Origin: Vibrio sp. YMD68
Lineage (GTDB): Bacteria; Pseudomonadota; Gammaproteobacteria; Enterobacterales; Vibrionaceae
Assembly: GCF_029958905.1 (NCBI RefSeq)
Contig: NZ_CP124613.1
Coordinates: forward strand, 62,001-126,000
DNA: 64,000 nucleotides
Direction of reading: 5' to 3'
Below are positions 63,640 to 64,000 of this stretch, piece by piece (positions within the stretch are counted from its first letter, which is position 1; every line of letters begins with the position of its first letter). Below the pieces are notes generated by a model. It did no database searches. It had not been told where the DNA came from and saw nothing but the letters and a program-made list of their open reading frames with translations. The position numbers were made by a program, and so were the translations under genes.

Positions 63640-64000
63640 TTAAAGCGCTTTAAACTTAGCCGTAAAATGCCTTAACACTGAAGGCTCGTATTCAAATTCA
63701 AGCCCTTTCATCTGCTTGGCGTGTTTACTCACTTCAATAATGGCATCCGCGACATAATCCATATGATCATTGGTATAGACACGTCTTGGGATAGTTAGCC
63801 GCATAAGCTCTAGCTCTGCTGCTTTTTGCTTACCCGTTTTGGGATCTCTCCCCAGCAGCAATGAACCAATTTCAACAGCCCTAACCCCAGCCTCTAGATA
63901 AAGGGCATTACATAAGACCTGAGCAGGAAATTGTTCTGGCGGTATCAAACGCCTTCTCTGTTAACACATTGATGGCCTTACCACCGTTTAACTCAATGTG
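63640..64000 (-). pseudogene. tnaA: Tryptophanase TnaA, C-terminal part, apparent frame break (runs off window)
   Basis: The last about 102 codons match the end of tryptophanase: [40 protein letters not shown] ([11 protein letters not shown]) and [17 protein letters not shown]-dependent TnaA makes indole from tryptophan. The reading frame is closed upstream by TAA at 63961-63963, and the gene should continue for about 370 more codons. In another frame the bases before this encode [13 protein letters not shown], which lines up with GGHAxxVxxxK that precedes IPxxQFPAQ in E. coli TnaA, so a small deletion near 63950 is likely. Sequencing error cannot be excluded. The 5' part lies outside the window. 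Confidence 0.6.

Noticed and set aside
1..64000. tRNA, rRNA or prophage regions
   Set aside because: No cloverleaf-like tRNA, rRNA segment, integrase, capsid or tail gene was recognised on either strand by reading.

Overview
The window is chromosomal DNA of a Vibrio-type gammaproteobacterium. The strongest marker is a complete Qrr quorum-sensing small RNA gene on the minus strand (about 35015-35122), with a sigma-54 promoter and two LuxO-type operators. VpsT/CsgD-like regulators, a Vibrio-type Lpp, PutA/PutP, SstT, a DUF368 (PopT-type) protein and a Lap-type biofilm operon agree with this. From memory of Vibrio cholerae gene content, many of these genes sit on the smaller chromosome there; that is recollection and was not checked.

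Layout. 1-1.9 kb: end of a type I secretion operon (ABC subunit with a degenerate ATPase, then a membrane fusion protein), convergent with two VpsT-like c-di-GMP regulators (1.9-3.5 kb). 3.7-7.4 kb: TSUP permease, lipoprotein, large RluA-type pseudouridine synthase. 7.5-11.2 kb: pstSCAB phosphate importer behind a Pho box. 11.5-14.6 kb: chemoreceptor and DEAD-box helicase. 15-16.3 kb: Lpp facing an L,D-transpeptidase. 16.6-22.1 kb: deoD, a transposase-like zinc-ribbon protein, and two overlapping TPR/GGDEF paralogues of which only the second keeps a catalytic motif. 22-34.7 kb: transporters and small metabolic or stress genes (EamA, YiaWV, nuclease-like protein, YccF, TSUP, MFS, rhodanese with GlxA-type regulator, EEP phosphodiesterase, AaaT-type GNAT, kinase-like protein, GltS). 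35-36.3 kb: qrr and popT. 36.5-38.3 kb: copper delivery cluster (SCO1, PCuAC). 38.5-43.5 kb: SstT, Sel1-repeat protein, M23 peptidase overlapping a bactofilin, DUF445. 43.6-51.1 kb: proline catabolism (Lrp-type and AraC-type regulators, putA, a detached PutA C-terminal-like domain, putP). 51.5-56.9 kb: two PEGA coiled-coil paralogues, a membrane diguanylate cyclase and pdxH. 57.1-63.4 kb: lapC-lapG-lapD-lapB, a c-di-GMP-gated adhesin secretion and retention module with a Fur-like site upstream. The right edge cuts into the end of tnaA, which appears frame-broken.

How the genes fit together. Cyclic di-GMP and surface attachment recur: two VpsT-like receptors beside one T1SS, two intact diguanylate cyclases, one degenerate GGDEF paralogue, and LapD/LapG controlling a second T1SS. 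The Qrr RNA links the same stretch to quorum sensing. Phosphate (Pho box) and possibly iron (Fur-like site) provide nutrient inputs. No insertion sequence, phage, CRISPR array, rRNA or tRNA was recognised; the window reads as core chromosome with small tandem repeats between genes.
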